A stretch of 7,403 bases of DNA from Dehalococcoidia bacterium (GTDB taxonomy: Bacteria; Chloroflexota; Dehalococcoidia; GIF9; UBA5629): assembly GCA_014384515.1 (NCBI GenBank), contig JACNFS010000079.1, positions 1-7,403 of the forward strand. Reading direction: 5' to 3'. The position numbers and the translations under genes are program-made. Position 1 is the stretch's first letter. Each line of letters starts with the position of its first letter. Positions 1 to 6,132 of the stretch are shown one piece after another. The notes below the pieces were generated by a model. The model had not been told where the DNA came from. It saw only the letters and a program-made list of their open reading frames with translations, and made no database searches.

Positions 1-821
1 CGGCAGACTTGTCCCTGCCCCCTGAGTTCAGCCAGGAACCTATCTAACACCCTATCGATAACCGCAAGAAGCTCAGGTGAGCCGTCTATCGGGGCGTCGA
101 ACTGAATTCTGTCGCTCATCAACTTGGGCCTAGCCCTGGGGAAAAGAGGCGTTCTGTCGATGCCATGGGCGAGCTCGTAGACTACAATTCCATCTTTGTC
201 GAATTGGTCAACTAATGCCTCTTTGGTGAAGCTCGAAAGTTGGCCAATAATGCGAAGCCCCAGGAGATTTAACCTCTTCTTTGTCTCCTCGGAGCAAGGC
301 AGAAAGTCCACTGAGAAAGGGGCAAGGAAGCTTATCTCTTTACCTTCAGGGACAATAATCGGTGCCTCTGGTTTGGTCACATAGGCAATTACTCTGGCCA
401 GAAATTTGCTGCTGGCGATGCCAAGACAAGCTCTGAGCCTGATATGGTGAAACAGGCTGCTGACAACCTCACCGGCTAACCTTGACTCATCTTCAAAGCC
501 AGTAGCATCAAAGAAGGCGCAGCCGAGTTCTCCCGTTTCGACTGACGGACTGAAACCCTCCAGAATCTCAGCTACTTCTTCATAGGCTTCATGGTATCTT
601 TCTTCCTTCGATGGTAGGAATTCGGCCTCAGGGCACAGGACATGGGCCTCGCTAAGAGGCATACCTAATTTCACCCCAGACGCGATAGCTTCGACAGAAA
701 CATCATAGACAGGCTTTCTCTCGAAAGGAAAACCACCTATTATCAGTGGCTGATCCCAAGCCTTGCCAATTCTTTCCACCTGCACCGGTAGATGGTGAAT
801 CAAGACACAAGCAAACCTCAT
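1..821 (-). CDS. ImuB-like Y-family DNA polymerase homologue, catalytically inactive type (3' end cut by window edge)
   Basis: An uninterrupted minus-strand frame runs from ATG at 821 to the left edge (273 codons). The protein starts MRFACVLIHHLPVQVE, which lines up with the first motif of Y-family polymerases (DinB/Dpo4) but has Leu-Ile-His where the metal-binding Asp-x-Asp should be. A second motif near residues 92-108 (SPSVETGELG then CAFFDATG) replaces the catalytic Asp-Glu pair of the SxDEAYLD motif. The palm/fingers features GxPLSEAHVLCP (about 53-64), GIASSKFLARV (134-144), a helix-hairpin-helix-like LNLLGLRIIGQL (184-195) and YELAHGIDR (215-223) are kept. This is the pattern of ImuB, the non-catalytic mutasome subunit that binds the clamp and a DnaE2-type polymerase during translesion synthesis. 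The start is supported by a promoter 43-71 bp upstream. The ribosome site is weak (AAAGATAG). No ImuA or DnaE2 gene is visible; they could lie beyond the left edge. The family is clear; the ImuB role is inferred from the missing acidic residues. Confidence 0.85.
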   Translation of the reverse strand, partial: MRFACVLIHHLPVQVERIGKAWDQPLIIGGFPFERKPVYDVSVEAIASGVKLGMPLSEAHVLCPEAEFLPSKEERYHEAYEEVAEILEGFSPSVETGELGCAFFDATGFEDESRLAGEVVSSLFHHIRLRACLGIASSKFLARVIAYVTKPEAPIIVPEGKEISFLAPFSVDFLPCSEETKKRLNLLGLRIIGQLSSFTKEALVDQFDKDGIVVYELAHGIDRTPLFPRARPKLMSDRIQFDAPIDGSPELLAVIDRVLDRFLAELRGQGQVC

Positions 822-842
822 CTATCTTTACACATTTGTTCC

Positions 843-858
843 TAGAATACTTGTTCTA
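843..858. promoter_or_regulatory. LexA/SOS-box-like inverted repeat upstream of the ImuB-like gene
   Basis: The sequence TAGAATACTTGTTCTA is an inverted repeat with one mismatched pair. Its core GAAT-N4-GTTC differs by one base from the Gram-positive-type LexA box GAAC-N4-GTTC. It sits directly downstream of the -10 element at 864-869, so it covers the expected transcription start near 857, a position where a bound repressor would block initiation. imuB-type genes are commonly SOS-controlled. The operator assignment is inference from motif and position. Confidence 0.5.
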
Positions 859-863
859 CCAAC

Positions 864-892
864 AGAATAACACCTCTGGAGAGCATTGTCAA
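864..892 (-). promoter_or_regulatory. sigma-70-type promoter for the ImuB-like gene
   Basis: On the minus strand a perfect -35 TTGACA (887-892) is followed by a 17-bp spacer and the -10 element TATTCT (864-869). A TG one base upstream of the -10 makes it an extended -10. The predicted start is about 35 nt before the ATG at 821. It lies in the gap between the carboxyltransferase stop (958) and the ImuB-like start, showing that the polymerase homologue is probably transcribed independently of the metabolic genes. Confidence 0.6.
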
Positions 893-957
893 TGGCTTCT
901 TGGCACCAGGACAGTTACGAAGCTTTATAATGAGGCATTGGCAGAAAGTCAGTTTGA

Positions 958-2508
958 TTACAGCACGGTGGGCCAAGCTTGAAGGTATTTCTTGCTTATG
1001 AAACCCCTGCCACTGCCGCGCAGGATATCCAGAGATTTGTTAATAAATTCCCTCGTGTCTCGAGGCTCTATAACATCATCAATGAGATGCTTAGCTGCGG
1101 CTTTCCAGGGAGCATTCTGGTACTCCCACTCTTTGAGAAGCCTCTCCCTCTCCGCCTCTGGATTCTCGGCTGCCTCTATAACCGGTCGATATACCACATT
1201 CACGCCAGTCCGGGGTGCCATGAAGCTGATGTCGGCAGTGGGCCAGGCAACCAGAAAATCAGCACCGCAGTTAGTACCAGCCATGTTGGAATAGGCCATG
1301 CCATAGCTCTTGCGCACTACTATGGATATTTTCGGCACCGTGGAAAGGGCCAGGGCTTCCATCCATACCATGATTCTCCCCGGCATCTTCCGCTTCTCAG
1401 CCTCGTGACCCACAAAGAAGCCGGGAGTGTCATGGAGGAAAATGAGAGGTATGTTGAAGGAATCACATAGCACAATGAAGCTGGCGGCTTTTTCACAGGC
1501 ACCCGGCCCAGCGGCCCCAGCAAAGAACGAAGGCTGGTTGGCTACGATTCCTACAGTCATGCCATTCATTCTGGCAAGGCAGATAATCAGACTCTGGTCA
1601 TAGTAAGGTTTTATGGGGAAATACTTGCCGTCATCAACTATGGCAGCAATAATCTTGTACATATCGTAGCTACGGTTGAGATCATCAGGAAGGATATCCA
1701 TGACCTCATCCACTTTTCTGTCGGATGGGTCCTGGGTGGGAACGTACGGCGGTTCCTCATCGCAGTTTGACGGCATATAGCTGAGGAATTCCCTAACGAT
1801 CCGGAGACAGTGTTCATCATCTTCGGCAAAGGCATCCACCTGGCCGGTGACCTCGGCGTGTAGCTCCCAGCCACCGAGTTCCTCAGGGGTAATCTTTTCC
1901 CCCATTGCTATTTCAAGCACCCTGGGCCCCGAAACGGCCATGCAGCACCCCTTGACCATGACCACAAAGTCGGCCTTGCCTGCCATCCACGACGGGCCGC
2001 CAAAACAATCGCCCATAATGGTGGCGACAAAAGGTGTCTTCCGGGGGTATCTAAGCCCCTCGGCAGGAAACGTCATAGAGCTGAGACCATCGGAACCCAT
2101 AATGTCAGGTATGCGAGCCCCTCCGCCATCACCCATGGTAATAATGGGGTAACCCTTTTCCACAGCTATTCTTGTTGCCCTGGTTTCCTTAGCAAAGGTC
2201 CCTACCCTGCCTTCAACACCGGCCAGCACCGTGCGGTCAGCAGCATAGACAAGCACCGTTCTGCCATCTATCTTCCCAAAGCCGGCGATATTCCCATCGG
2301 CAGGCGCCTTATCTTCCATGGCATGTATGTCCGACTGATTTAGGATGCCCACCTCTGAGAATGTCCCCGGGTCGAGCAACTTATGTATCCTCTCCCTCGC
2401 AGTCAAGTGACCACGCTGGTGCTGCCTATCTATGTTGGCTTTGCCCCCCATCTGGAGTGCTTTTTCCCTGCGTCTGCTGAGCTCTTCGAGCCCCGATTTC
2501 ATGTCCAT
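958..2508 (-). CDS. biotin-dependent acyl-CoA carboxyltransferase / decarboxylase subunit (propionyl-/methylmalonyl-/glutaconyl-CoA type)
   Basis: This 516-residue protein is full length for the PccB/MmdA family. Its two crotonase-fold halves transfer CO2 between carboxybiotin and an acyl-CoA. The N-half shows TARERIHKLLDPGTF (36-50), the oxyanion-hole stretch MGDGGGARI (125-133) and GGPSWMAGKADF (170-181). The C-half shows CDSFNIPLIFLHDTPGF (348-364), VPKISIVVRKSYG (391-403), ADFLVAWPTADISFM (416-430), TGVNVVY (434-440) and the closing IDDVIEPRDTR (476-486). In the C-half the usual YGGAY reads YGMAY and the usual HGA before the helix reads PGR (376-378), so it belongs to a divergent subgroup. 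The ATG at 2508 is preferred over an in-frame ATG at 2502 because GGGGAGG (2516-2522) lies 7 nt upstream of it. The biotin carrier gene lies 131 bp upstream; no biotin carboxylase or membrane beta subunit is visible. Substrate and direction (carboxylation or decarboxylation) cannot be read from sequence alone. Confidence 0.94.
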   Translation of the reverse strand: MDMKSGLEELSRRREKALQMGGKANIDRQHQRGHLTARERIHKLLDPGTFSEVGILNQSDIHAMEDKAPADGNIAGFGKIDGRTVLVYAADRTVLAGVEGRVGTFAKETRATRIAVEKGYPIITMGDGGGARIPDIMGSDGLSSMTFPAEGLRYPRKTPFVATIMGDCFGGPSWMAGKADFVVMVKGCCMAVSGPRVLEIAMGEKITPEELGGWELHAEVTGQVDAFAEDDEHCLRIVREFLSYMPSNCDEEPPYVPTQDPSDRKVDEVMDILPDDLNRSYDMYKIIAAIVDDGKYFPIKPYYDQSLIICLARMNGMTVGIVANQPSFFAGAAGPGACEKAASFIVLCDSFNIPLIFLHDTPGFFVGHEAEKRKMPGRIMVWMEALALSTVPKISIVVRKSYGMAYSNMAGTNCGADFLVAWPTADISFMAPRTGVNVVYRPVIEAAENPEAERERLLKEWEYQNAPWKAAAKHLIDDVIEPRDTREFINKSLDILRGSGRGFISKKYLQAWPTVL

Positions 2509-2515
2509 TTACATA

Positions 2516-2522
2516 CCTCCCC
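2516..2522 (-). promoter_or_regulatory. ribosome binding site deciding the carboxyltransferase start
   Basis: GGGGAGG on the minus strand ends 7 nt before the ATG at 2508. A second in-frame ATG two codons later would have a less favourable 13-nt spacing, so the upstream ATG is chosen. Confidence 0.7.
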
Positions 2523-2568
2523 GAACTTCTGAGTATGGAGCAATCCCTGTTTGTCAACTCGCATGCTT

Positions 2569-2631
2569 TAGCCTAGGCGCAACTGAAACCTCCATGCCAA
2601 GCTCTCTGTACCACGGTCACGAGCTAGGCTA
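2569..2631. repeat. inverted repeat between biotin carrier and carboxyltransferase genes
   Basis: TAGCCTAG at 2569-2576 is the exact reverse complement of CTAGGCTA at 2624-2631, with 47 nt between. The left arm also overlaps the perfect 8-bp palindrome GCCTAGGC (2571-2578). If the two minus-strand genes are cotranscribed, the arms could close a stem in the intercistronic mRNA, which might set the ratio of carrier to carboxyltransferase. No T-run follows, so it does not look like an intrinsic terminator. A minus-strand TTGACA (2552-2557) nearby has no good -10 partner. Confidence 0.35.
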
Positions 2632-2639
2632 CACCCATC

Positions 2640-2861
2640 CTAGCTCTCTATCACAATCAATCTGTCTCCACCTTTTACCGACTGACCTTGGGAGATGCTT
2701 ACCTCGCTAATTCTTCCTCCAACCGGCGCTACTATGGGGTTTTCCATCTTCATGGCCTCCAAAATGAGTAAGGTGTCGCCCTCGTTGACTTGGTCACCAA
2801 CAGCCACATCAATGCTTTTGATTATGCCTGGCATCGGGCTCTTGACGATTTCTTCTGCCAT
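2640..2861 (-). CDS. biotin carboxyl carrier protein (stand-alone biotinyl domain)
   Basis: A 73-residue protein consisting of a single biotinyl/lipoyl-attachment domain. The biotinylation motif EAMKM lies at residues 35-39 with Lys38 as the expected attachment site, between two symmetric beta-hairpin halves (SPMPGIIKSIDVAVGDQV at 8-25 and APVGGRISEVSI at 45-56). It swings carboxybiotin between a biotin carboxylase or decarboxylase and the carboxyltransferase encoded just downstream. There is no Pro/Ala-rich linker or N-terminal extension as in AccB or oxaloacetate/methylmalonyl-CoA decarboxylase gamma fusions, so it is a minimal carrier. The start is well supported by AAGGAGG (2870-2876), 8 nt before the ATG. 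A consensus -10 (2892-2897) suggests its own promoter. It must be modified by a biotin protein ligase, not visible here. Confidence 0.96.
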   Translation of the reverse strand: MAEEIVKSPMPGIIKSIDVAVGDQVNEGDTLLILEAMKMENPIVAPVGGRISEVSISQGQSVKGGDRLIVIES

Positions 2862-2891
2862 GCTTTGCTCCTCCTTTCGTTACAGCCGATT

Positions 2892-2897
2892 ATTATA
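2892..2897 (-). promoter_or_regulatory. consensus -10 element, probable promoter of the biotin carrier/carboxyltransferase pair
   Basis: The minus strand reads TATAAT at 2897-2892, about 30 nt upstream of the carrier ATG, with TG immediately before it. No good -35 is seen at 16-18 bp. The -10 overlaps the perfect 10-bp palindrome ATACATGTAT (2895-2904), a possible repressor site. The 137-bp gap after the dehydratase gene gives room for an independent promoter. Confidence 0.4.
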
Positions 2898-2998
2898 CAT
2901 GTATCCCGAGCAAACATAGAACCAATATCCCACCGCTCGTTCTCGCAATGCCCCAGGAGTACACCGGGCTCTGAGTTAGTTTTGCCAGTGGCGAGAGC

Positions 2999-4468
2999 TC
3001 AAGCGGTCACATCTTCTCTCTCGTCAATTCCGGCCAAACTGCGGGCAAGCTTCTTCTTGTAGTTCATGTCTGTCTGGCGCTCAATCATAATCTTTTGCGC
3101 CTGAGGCGACCCTGCTCCATGCATTGACTCAGTCCGATAGCTGGGGGCAGTTGTGCCAAAGGTCATTGAGTGGACAAGCGTCAACATGCGAATTCGCTCC
3201 TCCGCAGATACATCAGCCACTCCCTGTAGGTATTTTTCAATATATTTGCCAATCACTGGGTGCCTGAAGTCTGCTTCAGAAGGAAGTGTTACCAGAAGCC
3301 CACCAGCTATATCCTCAGCAAGTCGGCAAAGCTCGTAGGGAAACCTGGTGACATTGTGCTTACAGACGTTGGCCAAGAGCACGTCGCACTGGTAATTGCC
3401 AGCCATGGTTTTGGATCCCGCATATGAACAAGCCAGTCCGCAGGCATGTATTGTCTCAGCGAGGTGAATCATCTCTCCAATCTTCTCTCTAACATGGGCG
3501 GCCTTGGACACGCCGTTGTAATCAGCCATTGAGGCTGTTGCCCCAATGAGTACGTCGCCAATGCCTGGTTTACACCCACCATAGCTCTGTCTGTGATAGG
3601 CAGCAAATCTCTCCACCAGCATAATGGAAGAATCACATTCTCCACACATGAAAACCCTATCCCAAGGGACAAACACGTCTTCCAGCACAGTTAGTGTCTC
3701 CTGTCCGCCAAAACCGTAGTTACCAACATCAATATCACCAGCTTCAAGCTTACGTTTGTCACAGGACTGCCTGCCATAGATAAGATGCACGCCTTTTGCA
3801 TCTGTTGGTACGGCGCAGCTCACAGCGTAGTCTTCATCGCCCTCGCGCATTCTTAGTGTTGGCATGATAAGCATTTCATGTGAGTTCGCGGTACCGGTCT
3901 GGCTTGCCTTTGCTCCTCTTACTACAATTCCGTCACTCCTTCGCTCCACCACATGCACGAACATGTCTGGATCAGCCTGCTTACTCGGACTCAACCCCCG
4001 GTCGCCCTTAACATCGGTCATAGCACCTTGAACACAAAGGTCGTTCTCCTGGACATGCTTCAGCCACTCTTTAAACCTCTGGTGATACTCAGTGCCGCAT
4101 TTCTGGTCGATCTCATACGTGGTGCTGAAAACAGCGTTTATCGCATCCATGCCAACGCACCTTTGAAAACAAACTCCAGTCCTCTGCCCAAGTTCCCTCT
4201 GCAGTTTTATCTTACTGACCAGGTCATCGGTACTCCTGAACAGTCCGTTGAATCTGTTTAGTTTTCCCCCCGTGAGCATTGACTCTGTGGTTGCCAAAGC
4301 CTCGGTCCTGGGTTCATGGGCAACCTTATAGGTCATCGCCACTGCATTAATCGACGGCCTGATAACCGGGTTATCAACCCAATTGTCGACCTTCTCCCCA
4401 AACAAATACAGGTCAAGGCTAAGCCCCCTTAGGCTTTCTATGTACTCCTTGGCTGTTTTGAGAGCCAT
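2999..4468 (-). CDS. abfD: 4-hydroxybutyryl-CoA dehydratase / vinylacetyl-CoA delta-isomerase family protein
   Basis: This 489-residue protein is a member of the 4-hydroxyphenylacetate 3-hydroxylase/AbfD flavoprotein family and the same size as the Clostridium aminobutyricum enzyme. It carries all four [4Fe-4S] ligands known from that enzyme (Cys99, Cys103, His292, Cys299): Cys100 and Cys104 in CFQRCVGMD, and His292 and Cys299 in HRQSYGGCKPG. Oxygenase members of the family lack these ligands, so the dehydratase assignment is strong. Tyr296, Lys300, Glu257 and a Thr191 matching proposed FAD/substrate residues are also present. The known reaction is FAD-radical dehydration of 4-hydroxybutyryl-CoA to crotonyl-CoA by a cytoplasmic, oxygen-sensitive homotetramer. 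The start ATG has AAAGGAGA (4478-4485) about 9 nt upstream. It is the first gene of the minus-strand run and divergent from the acyl-CoA synthetase subunit. A different gamma- or beta-hydroxyacyl-CoA substrate is possible, because such paralogues are common in anaerobes. Automatic labels as a 4-hydroxyphenylacetate hydroxylase would be misleading. Confidence 0.9.
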   Translation of the reverse strand: MALKTAKEYIESLRGLSLDLYLFGEKVDNWVDNPVIRPSINAVAMTYKVAHEPRTEALATTESMLTGGKLNRFNGLFRSTDDLVSKIKLQRELGQRTGVCFQRCVGMDAINAVFSTTYEIDQKCGTEYHQRFKEWLKHVQENDLCVQGAMTDVKGDRGLSPSKQADPDMFVHVVERRSDGIVVRGAKASQTGTANSHEMLIMPTLRMREGDEDYAVSCAVPTDAKGVHLIYGRQSCDKRKLEAGDIDVGNYGFGGQETLTVLEDVFVPWDRVFMCGECDSSIMLVERFAAYHRQSYGGCKPGIGDVLIGATASMADYNGVSKAAHVREKIGEMIHLAETIHACGLACSYAGSKTMAGNYQCDVLLANVCKHNVTRFPYELCRLAEDIAGGLLVTLPSEADFRHPVIGKYIEKYLQGVADVSAEERIRMLTLVHSMTFGTTAPSYRTESMHGAGSPQAQKIMIERQTDMNYKKKLARSLAGIDEREDVTA

Positions 4469-4545
4469 GATGCACTATCTCCTTTCTTTCTCATGTAGTT
4501 GCCGGCTCTAATCAAGTAGGCCAACACGCCTCAACAAGAAGTTAA

Positions 4546-4558
4546 ATGATATAATCAT
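4546..4558. promoter_or_regulatory. operator-like 13-bp inverted repeat, site 1, overlapping the synthetase -10
   Basis: ATGAT-ATA-ATCAT is a palindrome with 5-bp arms around a 3-bp centre. It covers the plus-strand extended -10 (4547-4555) and also a possible minus-strand -10 TATCAT (4551-4546; with TTGCGT at 4574-4569 and a 17-bp spacer) for the dehydratase gene. A protein bound here could control both directions. It resembles site 2 at 9 of 13 positions. Confidence 0.35.
4547..4555 (+). promoter_or_regulatory. extended -10 promoter for the acyl-CoA synthetase subunit gene
   Basis: TGATATAAT matches the extended -10 consensus TGnTATAAT exactly. No recognisable -35 lies 17 bp upstream, which extended -10 promoters can tolerate. 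Transcription would begin near 4562, leaving a leader of about 80 nt before the TTG start at 4645 that contains a second inverted repeat (4585-4597). Confidence 0.5.
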
Positions 4559-4584
4559 ACGGTTCAAAACGCAACATGCAAGTA

Positions 4585-4597
4585 ATTGTATAACAAT
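4585..4597. promoter_or_regulatory. operator-like 13-bp inverted repeat, site 2
   Basis: ATTGT-ATA-ACAAT has the same architecture (5-bp arms, ATA centre) as site 1 and agrees with it at 9 of 13 positions. The centres are 39 bp apart. It lies downstream of the predicted plus-strand transcription start and upstream of the possible minus-strand -35, in the gap between the two divergent genes. It may be a second binding site of the same dimeric regulator; the A+T-rich context makes chance occurrence possible. Confidence 0.35.
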
Positions 4598-4630
4598 CTG
4601 TCAGACGTTTTAAGCAGTACAGTGAGGAAC

Positions 4631-4637
4631 AAGGAGG
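4631..4637 (+). promoter_or_regulatory. ribosome binding site supporting a TTG start
   Basis: AAGGAGG ends 7 nt before the TTG at 4645-4647. The next in-frame Met is residue 33, after the start of the conserved CoA-binding fold, so the TTG is the real start. Confidence 0.85.
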
Positions 4638-4644
4638 CGCAGAT

Positions 4645-6087
4645 TTGAAGAGCATCGTGGAGCAGCTTGACCCTATCTTCAAACCCAAATCCATTGCCAT
4701 CTTGGGGGCGTCCAATACACCCGGTAAATGGGGATACCTGATGGTGGACAGACCTTTGAAGACAGGATACAGTGGAGCCATATATCCTGTAAACCCCAAG
4801 AAGGGTGACATTCTTGGCCTCCGTACCTATCAGAGCATCCTCGATATCCCCGACCAGGTTGACCTGGCAGTGGTAACAGCCCCCGCTGCCAACAGCCCTC
4901 AGTTGATGCGGGAGTGTGTGGAGAAGGGAGTTAAGGGAGCTGTCCTCATCCCTGGTGGATTTGCTGAGGTCGGAAGTGAGGGGAAGGCGCTTCAGGATGA
5001 GGTAGTGAGGATAGCGAGGGAAGGGAGGATAAGGTTTGTCGGCCCAAATGGTATGGGAATATGGAGTGCCAGCGGGCAGCTCAACCTATGCTTCGAGCAG
5101 GCACCCAAGCCCGGCCCCATCGCCTTCATTTCCCAGAGTGGCACCTTCGGCGGCTACCTTTCCCAAATAGCCAGTGCCAGGGGATATGGGCTGAGTAAGT
5201 TCATAAGCATCGGAAATCAGGCAGACCTGACCGCTTCTGAGTATCTGGAATACTTGGCTGAAGATCAGGACACAAAGGCCATTGTCTTCTATATGGAGGG
5301 CTTTAGGGATGGAAGAAGGTTCTTTCACTTAGCTAGAGAAGTGATAGGGAAAAAGCCGATAATTATCTATAAAGGTGGGAGCACCGGGGCGGGAGCCAGA
5401 GCAACATTGTCCCATACCGCGTCCCTTGCTGGTTGTGAAGAGGTATTCGAGGGGATGTGTCGACAGGTCGGTCTCATAAGAGCTCAGGAGGCGGCGCAAT
5501 CCTTTGAGATGGCTGAGGCCCTTGTGGGACAGCCTTTGCCGAAAGGAAAAAGAGTAGGTATCATGGGAAGCGGAGGCCAGGGAGTAGTCACTGCTGATGC
5601 CTGTGCATCCCTAGGACTTGAAGTCCCGGAGTTCGATGCGGAGACCACCAGGAGCCTGAAGGAGCTACTACCGCCTCACGCTCCACCAGCCACAAACCCA
5701 GTGGACTTCGCCGGGAGTTACCGCACTGCTCTCGAAGAGGCATCGGTCACGGAAAAGCTACTAAGCCTGGATTATATCGATGGTGTGATAACTAACGTCC
5801 CTATTAGTCCCATGGTTTGGGGGCTCAAGCCCGCTTCGGCTGGCACTACCGACCCCGTGTCCAACTCGTTCAAGGCAGCAACCCAGGGCACCGAGATGTT
5901 CGCTTCCCTGCCCAAGAAATATAATAAGCCTGTAATTTGCCTGCGCTTCCGCCGTGTCGACAACGACCCGGTGGTCGATATCCTGAGACAAGCTGGAATA
6001 CCCGCCTATGACATTCCTGAGCAGTGTGCTCGTGCCATGCATGCCTTGGTCAAATACGCAGAAGCCAGAGAACATGGCGAATCATGA
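4645..6087 (+). CDS. NDP (ADP)-forming acyl-CoA synthetase, alpha subunit (CoA-binding and phosphohistidine domains)
   Basis: A 480-residue protein close in length to separate alpha subunits of archaeal/bacterial ADP-forming acyl-CoA synthetases. These convert acyl-CoA + ADP + Pi to acid + CoA + ATP, or the reverse. Residues 8-140 form the CoA-binding Rossmann domain (SIAILGASNTPGKWG 16-30; IPGGFAEVG 102-110; FVGPNGMG 131-138). Residues about 158-290 form the succinyl-CoA-ligase-like domain (FISQSGTFGG 161-170; SIGNQADL 188-195; GGSTGAGARATLSHTASLAG 244-263). His257 in SHTASLAG is at the position of the phosphorylated histidine of the Pyrococcus furiosus alpha subunit. Residues about 300-475 form the third, ligase-CoA-like domain (VGIMGSGGQGVV, NPVDFAG). 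No ATP-grasp domain is fused and none follows, so the nucleotide-binding beta subunit must come from elsewhere. It starts at TTG with a strong ribosome site. It is divergent from the dehydratase and shares its promoter region, suggesting joint control. The acyl substrate is unknown. Confidence 0.92.
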   Translation: MKSIVEQLDPIFKPKSIAILGASNTPGKWGYLMVDRPLKTGYSGAIYPVNPKKGDILGLRTYQSILDIPDQVDLAVVTAPAANSPQLMRECVEKGVKGAVLIPGGFAEVGSEGKALQDEVVRIAREGRIRFVGPNGMGIWSASGQLNLCFEQAPKPGPIAFISQSGTFGGYLSQIASARGYGLSKFISIGNQADLTASEYLEYLAEDQDTKAIVFYMEGFRDGRRFFHLAREVIGKKPIIIYKGGSTGAGARATLSHTASLAGCEEVFEGMCRQVGLIRAQEAAQSFEMAEALVGQPLPKGKRVGIMGSGGQGVVTADACASLGLEVPEFDAETTRSLKELLPPHAPPATNPVDFAGSYRTALEEASVTEKLLSLDYIDGVITNVPISPMVWGLKPASAGTTDPVSNSFKAATQGTEMFASLPKKYNKPVICLRFRRVDNDPVVDILRQAGIPAYDIPEQCARAMHALVKYAEAREHGES

Positions 6088-6132
6088 AGATAGCGGCTAC
6101 AGATGTTCACAGCGTGCGCAAGAACTGGTCAA

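Noticed and set aside
926..931. Plus-strand TATAAT in the gap before the carboxyltransferase stop
   Set aside because: The nearest -35-like TTGGCA is 20 bp away and no plus-strand gene follows.
746..982. 78-codon plus-strand open frame across the ImuB-like start and promoter
   Set aside because: Overlaps the 5' part of the ImuB-like gene and its promoter, has no recognisable motif and no convincing ribosome site.
979..1470. 163-codon plus-strand open frame
   Set aside because: Lies wholly antisense to the carboxyltransferase, shows no recognisable domain, and is explained by the codon pattern of that gene.
4542..4811. 89-codon minus-strand frame over the divergent promoter and synthetase start
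   Set aside because: Antisense to the conserved CoA-binding domain, with no motif or ribosome site.
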